In this document: piece by piece, positions 8,112 to 15,669 of the stretch
How positions within the stretch are numbered: the first letter of the stretch is position 1
Layout of the letters: every line of letters begins with the position of its first letter
NCBI GenBank assembly: GCA_902489145.1
Contig: CABTYV010000023.1
Coordinates: forward strand, 1-21,681
DNA from: an uncultured Tissierellia bacterium
GTDB lineage: Bacteria > Bacillota > Clostridia > Tissierellales > Peptoniphilaceae
Direction: 5' to 3'
DNA length: 21,681 bases
Position numbers and translations under genes: made by a program
The notes under the pieces: generated by a model
What the model was told of the DNA's origin: nothing
Seen by the model: the letters and a program-made list of their open reading frames with translations, nothing else
Database searches by the model: none

Positions 8112-10259
8112 TTAATAGTCCAGCGCCTGCAGGCTTGCCACCACATGGGCGAGGATGGCGGCCTTGCCCCCAATGACAGTAAAATCGTAAAGCTCACTCC
8201 GGTCAATGAAGCGGCGGAGGGCGGGCGATAGGACTTTTGCCCCGGTCAATAGGATGGGCTTCCCCAGATGACCGGCGATGGGACCGGCCACCATGGCATC
8301 GGCAAAGGCATCGCCGGAGGCGACAAAGGCTTCTCTTTGATAACCCATGGCCCGGGCCAGGGCGAGCGCCGTCTCATAGCGATCCGCGCCGAAGAGGCGG
8401 TCCCGCACGGGTGGCAGGCCCTTCAGAGCGGCCTCTGGCACCGCTTGCGGACCGCCGATAATCCGCATCCTTTTGACCCCCAGGCGCTTCATCACCTCCT
8501 TAACCATCGCTGGCGTTGGCCCCTGGCCCACTAAAAAGATGGCCTGGTGATTTTTTGTCGCAAGCGGGGTGGCCGCCAGAGCATCAGCAAATCCCTCGCC
8601 GGTGGCCACCAGCACTTCCTTGTTGCCTGTGGCTGAAATAACCGCCTGGGCCAGCAGGGCCGCCGTCTCATAGCGGCTCTCGCCGCCCAGCCGGTCCAGC
8701 TTTTGGATGCCAAGCCCGGTCAGTGCCTCCTCCAGGTCAGGAGAAAGGGCGGATGGGCCGCCGGCCAATACCACCCGGGAGGCGCCCAGCGATTGAATGG
8801 TCTCCGCCACCTGGGGAGGCAGGCTTTGGGCCGGCACCAATAAAATAGGGGCTTTCAGGGCCGCTGCCAGGGGCCCGGCGGCCAGGGCGTCCGCAAAGAC
8901 GTCCTGACGGGCCAGCACCACGGTGTCGGCTTTTTTGTAATAACGGGTAGCCAGCTGCACCGCTGTGTCGATCCGGTTTTCTCCGCCAATACGGCCTACC
9001 GTCACATTCTGAAAAAAGTCCGGATCCTTCGTGAGACTCTTCAGACGGATCCCCAGGGCGTTGGCTACATAGCGCTGGCTGCCATCGGAAAGGCGGTTGA
9101 CCACCCGGGCCTTGTCGTAGCCGGCAGGCTTGACCGCCATCGTGGTGGAGCCGCCTCCGTCAAAGTTTACGGCATCGCTTGCGCCCAGCTGGCGCAGGAG
9201 GCGGGCAAGCTGGACCATGCTCATCCCATCCGAGGCCCGGGAGCGCCCTTCGATTGTCAACAAAAAGAGCTTGGTCCCCGCAGCATTGACCCCGGCGGCC
9301 GTACGAGGATGATATTCCTTGTCCTCAATGACGATCCGACCCTTTTCCAAAAGATGATGGCCCCCGACCATGGCCAGCTGGGGCTGGCCAATGTCCGAAT
9401 CCAAATTGTATTGGATGGAAAGCGTCTCCCCGCCCTGAAGACGCTTGAGCGCCTCCAGGCTTGCTCCACCGGGCGCCGCCAGGACCAGATGACCCTGGGG
9501 CACGGCTTCTTTGGAAAGGGGCTGGACCTTGATCACCTGAAGATTGGCATCCAGAACCGCTTCTAAGCCCTCGTCCCGGTCCAGAAGCTTCCGATAGCGT
9601 CCCCACTTGTCGGTATAGACCGCAAAGCTTCCGTCGGCCGCAGCGGGGGTATTGACCCCATTGATCATAAAGTCCTCTCCGCCAATCGTCACCGTGCCGA
9701 CCAGCTTGCTCGCTCCGATATGCGCTCGGCCGGCCTGGTCAATGAGCAGGGAGGTCCGATAGGGATAGGACCAGGCGTTGAGCACCTCTCCGGTGTCGTC
9801 CTGACTGTTGCCCTTGGGCAGGTTGGTGGAACGAAAATCGAAAAAATCGCCATTGACCGCCGCCGCTACCCCCGGTGCGCGCTGCATGAGCTGGGTAACG
9901 GTTCTTTTTTGAGTCACGGTGCCGGAATAGAGATAATCAAGGCTAACATTGGGGCTTACGAGGTCAACCTCCAAGATTGCCCCACGCACGCGGCCCGAGC
10001 CTTTTTTCTGCTTGCGCTCAAAGCGGGTGAGGAAAACGCCGGGGCCCAGCTCATTTTCAAAATGCTTGCTGATCCAGTAGTGGCCTTCATCCGTCAAATC
10101 ATACCGGGGCTTTGGGCCCAGCAGCTTCACATAACGGGCGGCTTCGGCGGCGGGCATCCACACCAAAAGAAAGGCCAGAAGCCAGGCAAGCAGGCGAACG
10201 GGCCTTCTTTTTTTATGCGTGTCGGGGGGCGTGATCCCCAACCTTGTTTCTTTTTTCAC
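8112..10259 (-). CDS. Secreted phosphodiester glycosidase (NAGPA-like) with three CWB2 repeats
   Basis: This 715-residue surface enzyme starts at GTG, with AGGAAGGAAG 6 nt upstream. A signal peptide (basic residues 16-22, hydrophobic core 23-36, cleavage after AEA near 40) is followed by a phosphodiester glycosidase domain (PF09992, related to the enzyme that uncovers mannose-6-phosphate), about residues 90-405. Matching motifs are AAVNGDFFD, the RTAAGVN...LFLLTIEGRS segment, and NFDGGGSTTM near residue 364. Three cell-wall-binding repeat 2 units start near 420, 520 and 619; the third has F in place of the first G (RLFGADRYET). The bacterial domain is thought to cleave sugar-phosphodiester bonds, so envelope glycopolymers are a plausible substrate (inference). 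A three-TM membrane protein gene follows 45 bp downstream. Confidence 0.9.
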   Translation of the reverse strand: MKKETRLGITPPDTHKKRRPVRLLAWLLAFLLVWMPAAEAARYVKLLGPKPRYDLTDEGHYWISKHFENELGPGVFLTRFERKQKKGSGRVRGAILEVDLVSPNVSLDYLYSGTVTQKRTVTQLMQRAPGVAAAVNGDFFDFRSTNLPKGNSQDDTGEVLNAWSYPYRTSLLIDQAGRAHIGASKLVGTVTIGGEDFMINGVNTPAAADGSFAVYTDKWGRYRKLLDRDEGLEAVLDANLQVIKVQPLSKEAVPQGHLVLAAPGGASLEALKRLQGGETLSIQYNLDSDIGQPQLAMVGGHHLLEKGRIVIEDKEYHPRTAAGVNAAGTKLFLLTIEGRSRASDGMSMVQLARLLRQLGASDAVNFDGGGSTTMAVKPAGYDKARVVNRLSDGSQRYVANALGIRLKSLTKDPDFFQNVTVGRIGGENRIDTAVQLATRYYKKADTVVLARQDVFADALAAGPLAAALKAPILLVPAQSLPPQVAETIQSLGASRVVLAGGPSALSPDLEEALTGLGIQKLDRLGGESRYETAALLAQAVISATGNKEVLVATGEGFADALAATPLATKNHQAIFLVGQGPTPAMVKEVMKRLGVKRMRIIGGPQAVPEAALKGLPPVRDRLFGADRYETALALARAMGYQREAFVASGDAFADAMVAGPIAGHLGKPILLTGAKVLSPALRRFIDRSELYDFTVIGGKAAILAHVVASLQALDY

Positions 10260-10350
10260 TGCAGCTTCCTTCCTAATTTCCCTGTCCCGACGGGGACTAC
10301 TGTTGGTGGCGCTTCAGGATCCCCACACGGAAAAAGGGATCCAATAGGAC

Positions 10351-10376
10351 AAAAAGAGGCCCCGAAGGGCCTCTTT
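10351..10376 (-). terminator. Rho-independent terminator after the DUF3343 gene
   Basis: The arms AAAGAGGCCC (10353-10362) and GGGCCTCTTT (10367-10376) are perfect 10-bp inverted repeats with a 4-nt loop. On the minus strand the stem ends in a T5 run. It lies about 45 bp after the stop at 10421 and closes the redox cluster. Confidence 0.9.
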
Positions 10377-10420
10377 AGTATAGCACAGCCAAGACCAGGC
10401 TGGCTCGCCTTTGGAGGACG

Positions 10421-10687
10421 CTAACAGTAGCGATCCCGCTTGCCATCCAGCTGATTGTCCAGGGGGACCACCGCGTGATAGACGGCCTGCCGCTGGTCCA
10501 TGACGGCCTTGGCCCGGTCGATATCCGCCGCCTCGATCAAAAGTGCCATGCCGCAGGACACCTCCCCCAGCAAGGCATAGGGTGCCGGGGCAATCCGGTT
10601 TTCTACGCCCTCCTCCAAGAGGATCTGGCGCAGGGCCAGGCCCTGCTGGTAATTCTCAAAGAGGACGTAGTAGACCCTTCTAGCCAT
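10421..10687 (-). CDS. DUF3343 (putative Se/S carrier-like) protein
   Basis: This 88-residue soluble protein resembles DUF3343 (PF11823), a family annotated as putative selenium/sulfur carriers. It has an N-terminal strand YYVLFENYQQGLAL, a conserved-looking segment GEVSCGMAL with C45-G46, and a second cysteine as the very last residue (C88). The ATG lies inside the end of the upstream reductase gene (8-nt overlap), with AAAGAG 8 nt before it, implying translational coupling. The family often sits beside cysteine-desulfurase-like and selenium or 2-hydroxyacyl-CoA-dehydratase-type genes, as here. A role in passing sulfur during iron-sulfur cluster assembly on the neighbouring reductase is inference. 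Confidence 0.75.
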   Translation of the reverse strand: MARRVYYVLFENYQQGLALRQILLEEGVENRIAPAPYALLGEVSCGMALLIEAADIDRAKAVMDQRQAVYHAVVPLDNQLDGKRDRYC

Positions 10688-11978
10688 TCACGCGCTCTTT
10701 AACGCGGCCCTGAATCATCTCCAGGAAGGCGCCAATCCGAGTCCGGAGCTGCTCGCTGTCGCTGTCCTCGTAGTCGGTCTCCAGATCCAAAACGGGGATG
10801 CCGGCCTCGTTTAAGGCCTGCTTGACGGAATATTTCTCCGTGTCGTAGAGGCAGCAGAATTTCAGGCTGCAGTCGATGATCCCGTCTACATTGTAGGCCT
10901 TGGCCAGGCGGAGGATGTCATCGATTCTTCCGGTGTTGGGGGTGAAGCAGGCGCAGTTGTTCTTCATGTAGCGCTGGGAGAGGGCCATGAATTGCCCGTC
11001 GAGGGTCGTCTGACTCTCGTCGACCAGGTGCTCGAAATAGCGAGTGCCGGTGCACATTTCTTCGCAAACCACCACCGCGCCCTGGGTCTCGATGATGTTG
11101 TGGAGCTTCCAGTTGGGGACGGCCATGGGGGTGCCGGTGATCAAAATCCGCGGGGCATCGACCGGGGCTACGCCGATCCCCTGGGCAATCCGCTCCTCCA
11201 GCTCATCGGCCAGGCGGTTGCACATTTCGGCGCAACGAACGGGATCATCGAAGAAGGAAATCTGAGTCATCAGGAGGCTGTCGCGGCCGGAAATGGGGGC
11301 CGGGCTGGCCTTGCGGGCCTCATAGACGCGGGCCATGGCCTTGCGCTTGTTGTTGTGGATCTTGATCGATTCGTTGAGCTTTTCCGGGGTGATCTCATTG
11401 CCCGTAATCTCTTCGACCTCTTTGGCGAAATCCTTGATCTCCTCCGCCCATTTTTCGATATCCTTCTCCCGCTTCATCTGAGGCACATCCATGATCAGCA
11501 TGGGCACATCCTTGCCCAGGATCTCATAGGCCTTCTTCTTGGCATCGCAGGTGGTCTCCCCGACATAGACATCCGCAATGCGGAAGAAGGGGCAGGTCCG
11601 ACCCAGGCGAGCGCCGACGGAGGCTTTGACCAGGGGGCAGGTATTCTTGGGCAGGACCTTCTCACCGTCTGGTACCCAGAACTGAGAGCCGCCGCAAAGG
11701 CCGGTTACGATGCCATTGGCCGCTACGACCACCTCATCCGGCACATAGACGCAGAAGGTGCCGAAGACCTTTTGGCCTTTTTTCTGCGCTTCAATCAGCT
11801 CTGCCGGCCGGATCCCGTGGACCTCTGAGATGACCATATCCCAGAAATCCATCGCCTTGGGACGATTCTTCTGGCTTAAAAAAACATCGCCCACGGCCTG
11901 GGGCAGGACCTGACACAAATTGTCATGGTTTTCGATATCCATGCCCAGATCTTCCCACATTTTTACATAATCTGTCAT
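10680..11978 (-). CDS. Double-cubane-type anaerobic reductase (2-hydroxyacyl-CoA dehydratase family)
   Basis: This 432-residue protein belongs to the 2-hydroxyacyl-CoA dehydratase D-component superfamily (HgdB/FldB-like). As a single chain paired with one activator, it best fits the double-cubane cluster protein group (described in Carboxydothermus hydrogenoformans; E. coli YjiM is related). These carry an [8Fe-9S] cluster and perform ATP-dependent reductions. Motifs include GTFCVYVPDEVVVAANG (C76), GLCGGS (C95), NTCPLVK (C114), GETTCDAKKK (C144), and C-terminal CEEMCTGTRYFE (C305, C309), NCACFTPN (C342, C344) and DCSLKFCC (C370, C375, C376). There are fifteen cysteines in total. GGGAGG lies 6 nt before the ATG. 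The physiological substrate is unknown. No second dehydratase subunit gene is present in the window, which argues against a classical two-subunit dehydratase. Confidence 0.85.
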   Translation of the reverse strand: MTDYVKMWEDLGMDIENHDNLCQVLPQAVGDVFLSQKNRPKAMDFWDMVISEVHGIRPAELIEAQKKGQKVFGTFCVYVPDEVVVAANGIVTGLCGGSQFWVPDGEKVLPKNTCPLVKASVGARLGRTCPFFRIADVYVGETTCDAKKKAYEILGKDVPMLIMDVPQMKREKDIEKWAEEIKDFAKEVEEITGNEITPEKLNESIKIHNNKRKAMARVYEARKASPAPISGRDSLLMTQISFFDDPVRCAEMCNRLADELEERIAQGIGVAPVDAPRILITGTPMAVPNWKLHNIIETQGAVVVCEEMCTGTRYFEHLVDESQTTLDGQFMALSQRYMKNNCACFTPNTGRIDDILRLAKAYNVDGIIDCSLKFCCLYDTEKYSVKQALNEAGIPVLDLETDYEDSDSEQLRTRIGAFLEMIQGRVKERVNG

Positions 11979-12162
11979 TTTTACCTCCCGGTGTTCATGG
12001 AACTTCCTTCGGTTTTCTTTTCTAAAAGTAAAGCCTCTATGCTATCAACCTCCGGCGCCGTCTGGGCGGGAGGAGATCGCCAAAAAAAATGTCATAGGAT
12101 GGATGCTGGTCTGATGGGTGCTTGCCTGATGCCGCTTTCTCGGTGGACTTGTTCCCTTTTGC
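11979..12162 (-). other. Spacer between desulfurase-like and reductase genes
   Basis: This is a 184-bp gap inside the otherwise co-directional redox cluster. On the minus strand it has a T8 run without an obvious GC stem (12074-12081 region) and a TTGATA hexamer (12048-12043), with only weak -10 matches 16-17 bp downstream. A short GTTC-ATG-GAAC palindrome lies near 11994-12004. A separate promoter for the reductase is possible but not shown. Confidence 0.3.
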
Positions 12163-13302
12163 CTATAAGCGGCGGGCCAGCGCCCTGACCGCCTCAATCC
12201 CCCGGTCAATCTCCCATGCTTGATTGCTTTCCGCGAAGGAAAAGCGAACCATGCCCTGATGGTCGCTCCCCATGGACCGGTGGAGGCGGGGGGCGCAATG
12301 GGCGCCCGGCCTGGTGGAAATGCCGAACTCCTGATAGAGCGCATCCGAAACCAGGGCCGAATCGACGGTGCCAATATTCAGGGCCACGATGGGCATCCGG
12401 TCCCCTGAAAAATCGCCATAGAGCCGAATCCCCGGCAGATCCACCACGCCGTCATAGAAGCGGCGCATCAGGCCCAGCTCATAGGCGTGTATGTTGGCAA
12501 TGCCTCGCTCCAACAGGAGGTCCAAGGCGGCGGAGAGGCCCGCAATTCCGTGGCTGTTGAGGGTTCCTGCCTCCAGCCTGGTCGGCAGCTCCTCCGGCTG
12601 GTGGTCTAGCATGGACTGGACGCCGGTCCCCCCCACCGTATAGGGGGCAATGTCCAGCCCCGGCCGCACCAATAGCCCGCCTGTCCCCTGGGGACCGAGC
12701 AGGGCCTTGTGCCCCGTAAAACAAAAAACATCGATGCCAAGCTCCTGCACATCCAGGGGCACTGCCCCTGCCACCTGGGCCCCATCCACAATGAAAATGA
12801 GCTGGTGAGCCCGAGCAAAGGCCCCCAGGCGGGCAAGATCGGTCCGATTGCCCGTCACATTGGAGGCGCCGGAAATCACCAGGAAGCGCGTTCTTTCATC
12901 GACCAGGTCCTCCAGCTTTTCATAGCGCAGGGCGCCCTGCGCATCAATGGGCAAAAAGGCCAGCCGCACACCCCGCTCCCGCGCCAGGCGGTATAGGGGC
13001 CGCAGAACTGAATTGTGCTCCAAATCGCTGGTAATCACCCCGTCACCCGGCGCCATCAGGCCGTTGATGGCCATATTGAGCGCTTCGGTCACATTGTGGG
13101 TGAAAACCACCCGCTCGGGATTGTCAAAGGAAAAGAGCCTGGCGAGCTTGGCCCGGGTTTCAAATAAGGAAAAGGACGCCTCCAGGGTGGCCTCGTAGCC
13201 GCCCCGATTGGCATTGCCAAAATGGGTCATGGCAGCAGCAACCGCCTCAATCACCGCCTGGGGCTTGGGCAAGGAGGTCGCCGCCTGGTCAAAGTAGATC
13301 AT
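12163..13302 (-). CDS. Cysteine desulfurase family protein (class V aminotransferase fold)
   Basis: This PLP enzyme of about 379 residues is of the NifS/SufS-like group, closest in motifs to the TIGR01977-type cysteine desulfurase family. It opens MIYFDQAATSLPKP. It contains the EHNS histidine segment (H96), the cofactor aspartate in VDGAQ (D173), the PLP lysine in TGHKALLGPQGTGG (K199), and a cysteine loop RPGAHCAPRLH (C336) where the catalytic cysteine lies. The expected product is persulfide sulfur (or selenium) from cysteine. I prefer the ATG at 13302 because it has GAGG 8 nt upstream and matches the family N-terminus. Another ATG at 13314 overlaps the activator's TGA by one base. It is flanked by the activator and the reductase, consistent with cluster maturation (inference). 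Confidence 0.88.
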   Translation of the reverse strand: MIYFDQAATSLPKPQAVIEAVAAAMTHFGNANRGGYEATLEASFSLFETRAKLARLFSFDNPERVVFTHNVTEALNMAINGLMAPGDGVITSDLEHNSVLRPLYRLARERGVRLAFLPIDAQGALRYEKLEDLVDERTRFLVISGASNVTGNRTDLARLGAFARAHQLIFIVDGAQVAGAVPLDVQELGIDVFCFTGHKALLGPQGTGGLLVRPGLDIAPYTVGGTGVQSMLDHQPEELPTRLEAGTLNSHGIAGLSAALDLLLERGIANIHAYELGLMRRFYDGVVDLPGIRLYGDFSGDRMPIVALNIGTVDSALVSDALYQEFGISTRPGAHCAPRLHRSMGSDHQGMVRFSFAESNQAWEIDRGIEAVRALARRL

Positions 13303-13313
13303 CCCGGCCCTCA

Positions 13314-14081
13314 TCAAATCGTATAGGCCGAGAGTGCGGCACCGATCGCTCCTGCAAAATGGCCCGCCTCATGGGTCGAAACCGGTACGCCCAGCTTTTC
13401 CGACAGGCGCGCCCGAATATAGTCGAAGCGGTAAAGTCCCCCTGTCAGGCAGACGTCGTGGCGATTGAGCTGCCAACGGGTCGCCTGGGTGGCCACCTTT
13501 TGAACGATCGATTCGATGATCCCAAACGCAATATTCTCCTTGCGCTCCCCCCGCCCGATCAGGCTGATCACCTCCGATTCTGCAAAAACGGTACACATGG
13601 ACGAAATCGCCACACCCCCGCCCTTGCTCGCCAGATCACAAAGCTGGTCAATATTGACCCCCAGGGTATTGGCCATCACCTCCAAAAAACGTCCCGTCCC
13701 AGCCGAACACTTATCATTCATCATAAAGTCCGACACCATCCCATTTTCCAACAAAATGAGCTTGGTATCCTGACCCCCGATATCGATCACAATTAAATCA
13801 TCCGTCTGATGAATAAATCCCGCCCCACGCGCGTGGCAGGTAATTTCCGTCACATTTTTATCCGCAAAAGCCACCGAAGCGCGCCCATAGCCCGTCGAGA
13901 CCAGCCGAGTTCCCCCTGCCAGGTAGCCCTTTTCTTCCAGCTCCTGCTTCAGTCCCTCCGCCGTATCCACACTAGACCAACCCGTCGGCTTTACAATCAA
14001 ATCGCAAATCTCTTTTTCTTCATCCAAGACGGCTGTCTTCGTGCAGGTCGAACCGATATCCATCCCAATATAATAGGTCAT
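13314..14081 (-). CDS. Acyl-CoA dehydratase activase (BadF/BadG/HgdC family ATPase)
   Basis: This 255-residue archerase-type activator is expected to form a homodimer. It shows the actin-like ATPase motifs GMDIGSTCTK (6-15), DIGGQDTK (100-107) and a late CLTGGLYR segment. The two cysteines that would bind the shared [4Fe-4S] cluster at the dimer interface are C125 in NDKCSAGTGRFLE and C163 in SMCTVFAESEV. ATP hydrolysis drives low-potential electron transfer to its partner, here most likely the double-cubane-type reductase downstream. The length is typical for single-domain activators (about 250-270). AAAGGGG lies about 8 nt before the ATG, and an extended -10 promoter lies just upstream. It appears to be the first gene of the cluster. 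Confidence 0.93.
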   Translation of the reverse strand: MTYYIGMDIGSTCTKTAVLDEEKEICDLIVKPTGWSSVDTAEGLKQELEEKGYLAGGTRLVSTGYGRASVAFADKNVTEITCHARGAGFIHQTDDLIVIDIGGQDTKLILLENGMVSDFMMNDKCSAGTGRFLEVMANTLGVNIDQLCDLASKGGGVAISSMCTVFAESEVISLIGRGERKENIAFGIIESIVQKVATQATRWQLNRHDVCLTGGLYRFDYIRARLSEKLGVPVSTHEAGHFAGAIGAALSAYTI

Positions 14082-14103
14082 CTCACGCCCCTTTCTTCTC
14101 CCT

Positions 14104-14112
14104 ATTATATCA
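14104..14112 (-). promoter_or_regulatory. Extended -10 promoter of the redox cluster
   Basis: On the minus strand, TGATATAAT (14112-14104) gives a perfect TATAAT preceded by TGn, an extended -10 that can work without a good -35 box; none is seen. The predicted start near 14097 leaves a leader of about 16 nt that just contains the ribosome binding site of the activator gene. Confidence 0.7.
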
Positions 14113-14230
14113 GCGTGTATAGGTTTTCATGCTCCTTGCGCTCCAGATGGTGCTAAAAGATTTTTATCGTGCTTAGCGTTTGATTGATTTATTTTATGTA
14201 CTGGGGCGGGGGCGCGCAGCGGTGATGATG

Positions 14231-14293
14231 ATGGTGGTGCTGGCGGGCGGTGTCTGCTTTTCTCCACCGGTTTTCGGGAAAATGAGCGCTGGT
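14231..14293 (-). repeat. Decayed 63-bp palindrome unit, left side
   Basis: The neighbouring intact palindrome starts at 14294. One 63-bp period to the left, the sequence near 14257-14267 matches the palindrome's right arm at 8 of 11 positions, while the left arm is lost. The spacer (14268-14293) keeps the mini-palindrome TTTTCGGGAAAA (14271-14282). This reads as an eroded array member in opposite orientation to the array at 15670-15957. Confidence 0.45.
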
Positions 14294-14329
14294 GTAGAGG
14301 AAAATGAGGGGGTGCCCGTTTTCCTCTAC
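14294..14329 (-). repeat. Intact 36-bp palindrome, left side, inverted
   Basis: The arms GTAGAGGAAAA (14294-14304) and TTTTCCTCTAC (14319-14329) are perfect. The 14-nt loop is the reverse complement of the first loop in the right-hand array apart from one base, so this copy is inverted. The flank 14330-14357 also matches, in reverse, the segment just left of the array (15643-15669). Confidence 0.95.
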
Positions 14330-14360
14330 AGCCTTGCCAAACGTACTGCTCGATCGGCGA

Positions 14361-14479
14361 AAACCTAAGCGGAGTCGGCCTGCGGCCGACGATTGGATCC
14401 AAACAGTAGCGCCCCCCCCCCGGGGCGCCTCCGATAGAATGATAAGCGGGAGGAAGTCGGGCCGCCGCCCGACTTCCTC
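14361..14479 (-). repeat. Dispersed GC-rich hairpin module, copy B (inverted)
   Basis: Three hairpins occur here: GTCGGCC-TGC-GGCCGAC (14374-14390); GCGCCCC with GGGGCGC (14409-14415 and 14422-14428); and AGGAAGTCGGG with CCCGACTTCCT (14451-14461 and 14468-14478). The same three, in reverse order and orientation, lie at 15521-15630 on the other side of the nitrilase-like gene. The last one could also end transcripts weakly but lacks a T-run. Confidence 0.85.
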
Positions 14480-14546
14480 TCTATCTCCCTGATCGAAAAG
14501 GTTGGGCGGCCAAGGCCACCCACTCCTCTTTCATGAATCTATCCGC

Positions 14547-14552
14547 TATAAT
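14547..14552 (+). promoter_or_regulatory. -10 box upstream of the nitrilase-like gene
   Basis: A perfect TATAAT lies 81 nt before the ATG at 14633, between copy B of the hairpin module and the gene. No clear -35 box lies at 16-18 bp. It suggests that the gene carries its own promoter inside the bracketing repeats. Confidence 0.5.
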
Positions 14553-14632
14553 AAAAGAAACGGCAAACCACCTGGCCCGAGGCGGGAAAACGCATAGTAG
14601 CAACAAACCCACGCGGGTGGAAAGGAGTTTTT

Positions 14633-15400
14633 ATGAAAATCGCATTGGCCGCGCCCCTCCTGACACTCGACCAACGGGAAATCAATCAAACGCGCATGAT
14701 GGAAGCCCTTGTCCAGGCCAAGGACGCCGGTGCGGATCTGGTTCTTTTTTCCGAAGCAGCACTTTCCGGCTTTGAATCGATGAATTTTGACTATCGGCAT
14801 GACATTGTCCGGGCTTTGGGGCTCAATGGTCCTGAATTGGCCGTTTTCCGTGAGCAGGCTAGCGCATTGAATATTGGCATTGGCCTGGGTTTTTATGAAA
14901 ATGAAGAGGGCGGGATCTACGACAGCTATCTGATCATGGACCGTGAGGGGCAGAATCTGCATCTCTACCGGAGGCTAAGTCCGACTTGGATGGACGCTGG
15001 TGCCTGTGCGGATTACCGCGTGGGCCATGACCTGCAGCCCTTCCATTTTGAGGGAAAGGCCTTTGCCACGGTCCTCTGCGGCGACCTTTGGACGGACAAT
15101 TTATTGACCGCTTTTTCCATTTTGGATGATCAGGTCGACTGCTGGCTTTGGCCCGTCCATGTGGATTTTTCGCTCGAGACGTGGCAAAACCCCTCCACCG
15201 ACCGCTCTGATCCCACCCTGTGCAATGAATATGCCTACTGTCATCAGGCGTCGCTTTTCGCCCACCCGGTCTGCTTTGTAAATACCTATGTGCCCAATCC
15301 CGGTCGCGCCAAGGGCGGCCTCTATGTTTGGCAACAGGGTCAAACCCTGGCACAAGCCCCCATGGGACGTCCCGGTCTCCTGCTTTTTGAGCTCGACTAA
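14633..15400 (+). CDS. Nitrilase-superfamily (carbon-nitrogen hydrolase) protein with altered triad
   Basis: This 255-residue cytoplasmic protein has the carbon-nitrogen hydrolase fold (PF00795). Two catalytic elements are recognisable: the glutamate in LVLFSEAALSG (E41) and the cysteine in VLCGDLW (C149). The lysine normally found in Y-x-K-x-[HS]-x-P appears as arginine in LYRRLSP (R114), so the Glu-Lys-Cys triad looks like Glu-Arg-Cys. The protein also has many Trp and Cys residues in its C-terminal half (for example DCWLWPVHVDF and C187-C203 region). The substrate is unknown; an amidase, a carbamoylase-like enzyme or a non-catalytic member are all possible. AAAGGAG lies 5 nt before the ATG. 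The gene stands alone between inverted copies of a hairpin/palindrome repeat. Confidence 0.85.
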   Translation: MKIALAAPLLTLDQREINQTRMMEALVQAKDAGADLVLFSEAALSGFESMNFDYRHDIVRALGLNGPELAVFREQASALNIGIGLGFYENEEGGIYDSYLIMDREGQNLHLYRRLSPTWMDAGACADYRVGHDLQPFHFEGKAFATVLCGDLWTDNLLTAFSILDDQVDCWLWPVHVDFSLETWQNPSTDRSDPTLCNEYAYCHQASLFAHPVCFVNTYVPNPGRAKGGLYVWQQGQTLAQAPMGRPGLLLFELD

Positions 15401-15439
15401 GCGTGTTAAGCGGGCAATGCGTTCACTTTTTTTATGGTA

Positions 15440-15457
15440 GGGCGGCAACCGCCGCCC
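15440..15457 (+). repeat. Hairpin downstream of the nitrilase-like gene
   Basis: GGGCGGC-AACC-GCCGCCC is a perfect 7-bp stem about 40 bp after the stop codon, following a T7 run. There is no T-tract after it, so it is not a standard terminator for the plus strand; on the minus strand the T-run side becomes A-rich, so it is not one there either. Confidence 0.6.
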
Positions 15458-15481
15458 CTCCCCTACTGCATCCCATAGCAG

Positions 15482-15504
15482 AGGGGCCGCCTCCGGCGGC
15501 CCTT
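15482..15504 (+). terminator. Possible terminator hairpin after the nitrilase-like gene
   Basis: The stem GGGCCGCC (15484-15491) with GGCGGCCC (15495-15502) has a 3-nt loop and extends by two pairs on the outside. TTCTATAT follows, a weak T-tract, so termination on the plus strand is plausible but not certain. Confidence 0.45.
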
Positions 15505-15520
15505 CTATATGGAAAAAAGA

Positions 15521-15630
15521 GAGGAAGTCGGACCGAGTCCGACTTCCTTCCGTTTTTCATACATAAGGAGGCGCCCTTGCAGGGGGCGCCTCTGCTTCTG
15601 CATCATCCGTCGGCCGCAGGACGACTCCGC
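15521..15630 (+). repeat. Dispersed GC-rich hairpin module, copy C
   Basis: Hairpins in order are AGGAAGTCGGAC with GTCCGACTTCCT (15522-15533 and 15537-15548), GAGGCGCCC with GGGCGCCTC (15568-15576 and 15584-15592), and an imperfect GTCGGCC/GGACGAC (15609-15625). The linker CTGCTTCTGCATCATCCG matches copy A. Order and orientation mirror copy B on the left of the nitrilase-like gene. Confidence 0.85.
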
Positions 15631-15669
15631 ATGTCTTTTCGTCGATCGAGCGGAACGTTTGGCGAAGCG

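Noticed and set aside
14180..14368. Short plus-strand frame containing VEENEGVPVFLY
   Set aside because: There is no ribosome binding site, and the peptide is the translation of the inverted palindrome. Differences from the right-hand copy are not biased to synonymous changes in the short stretch I compared.
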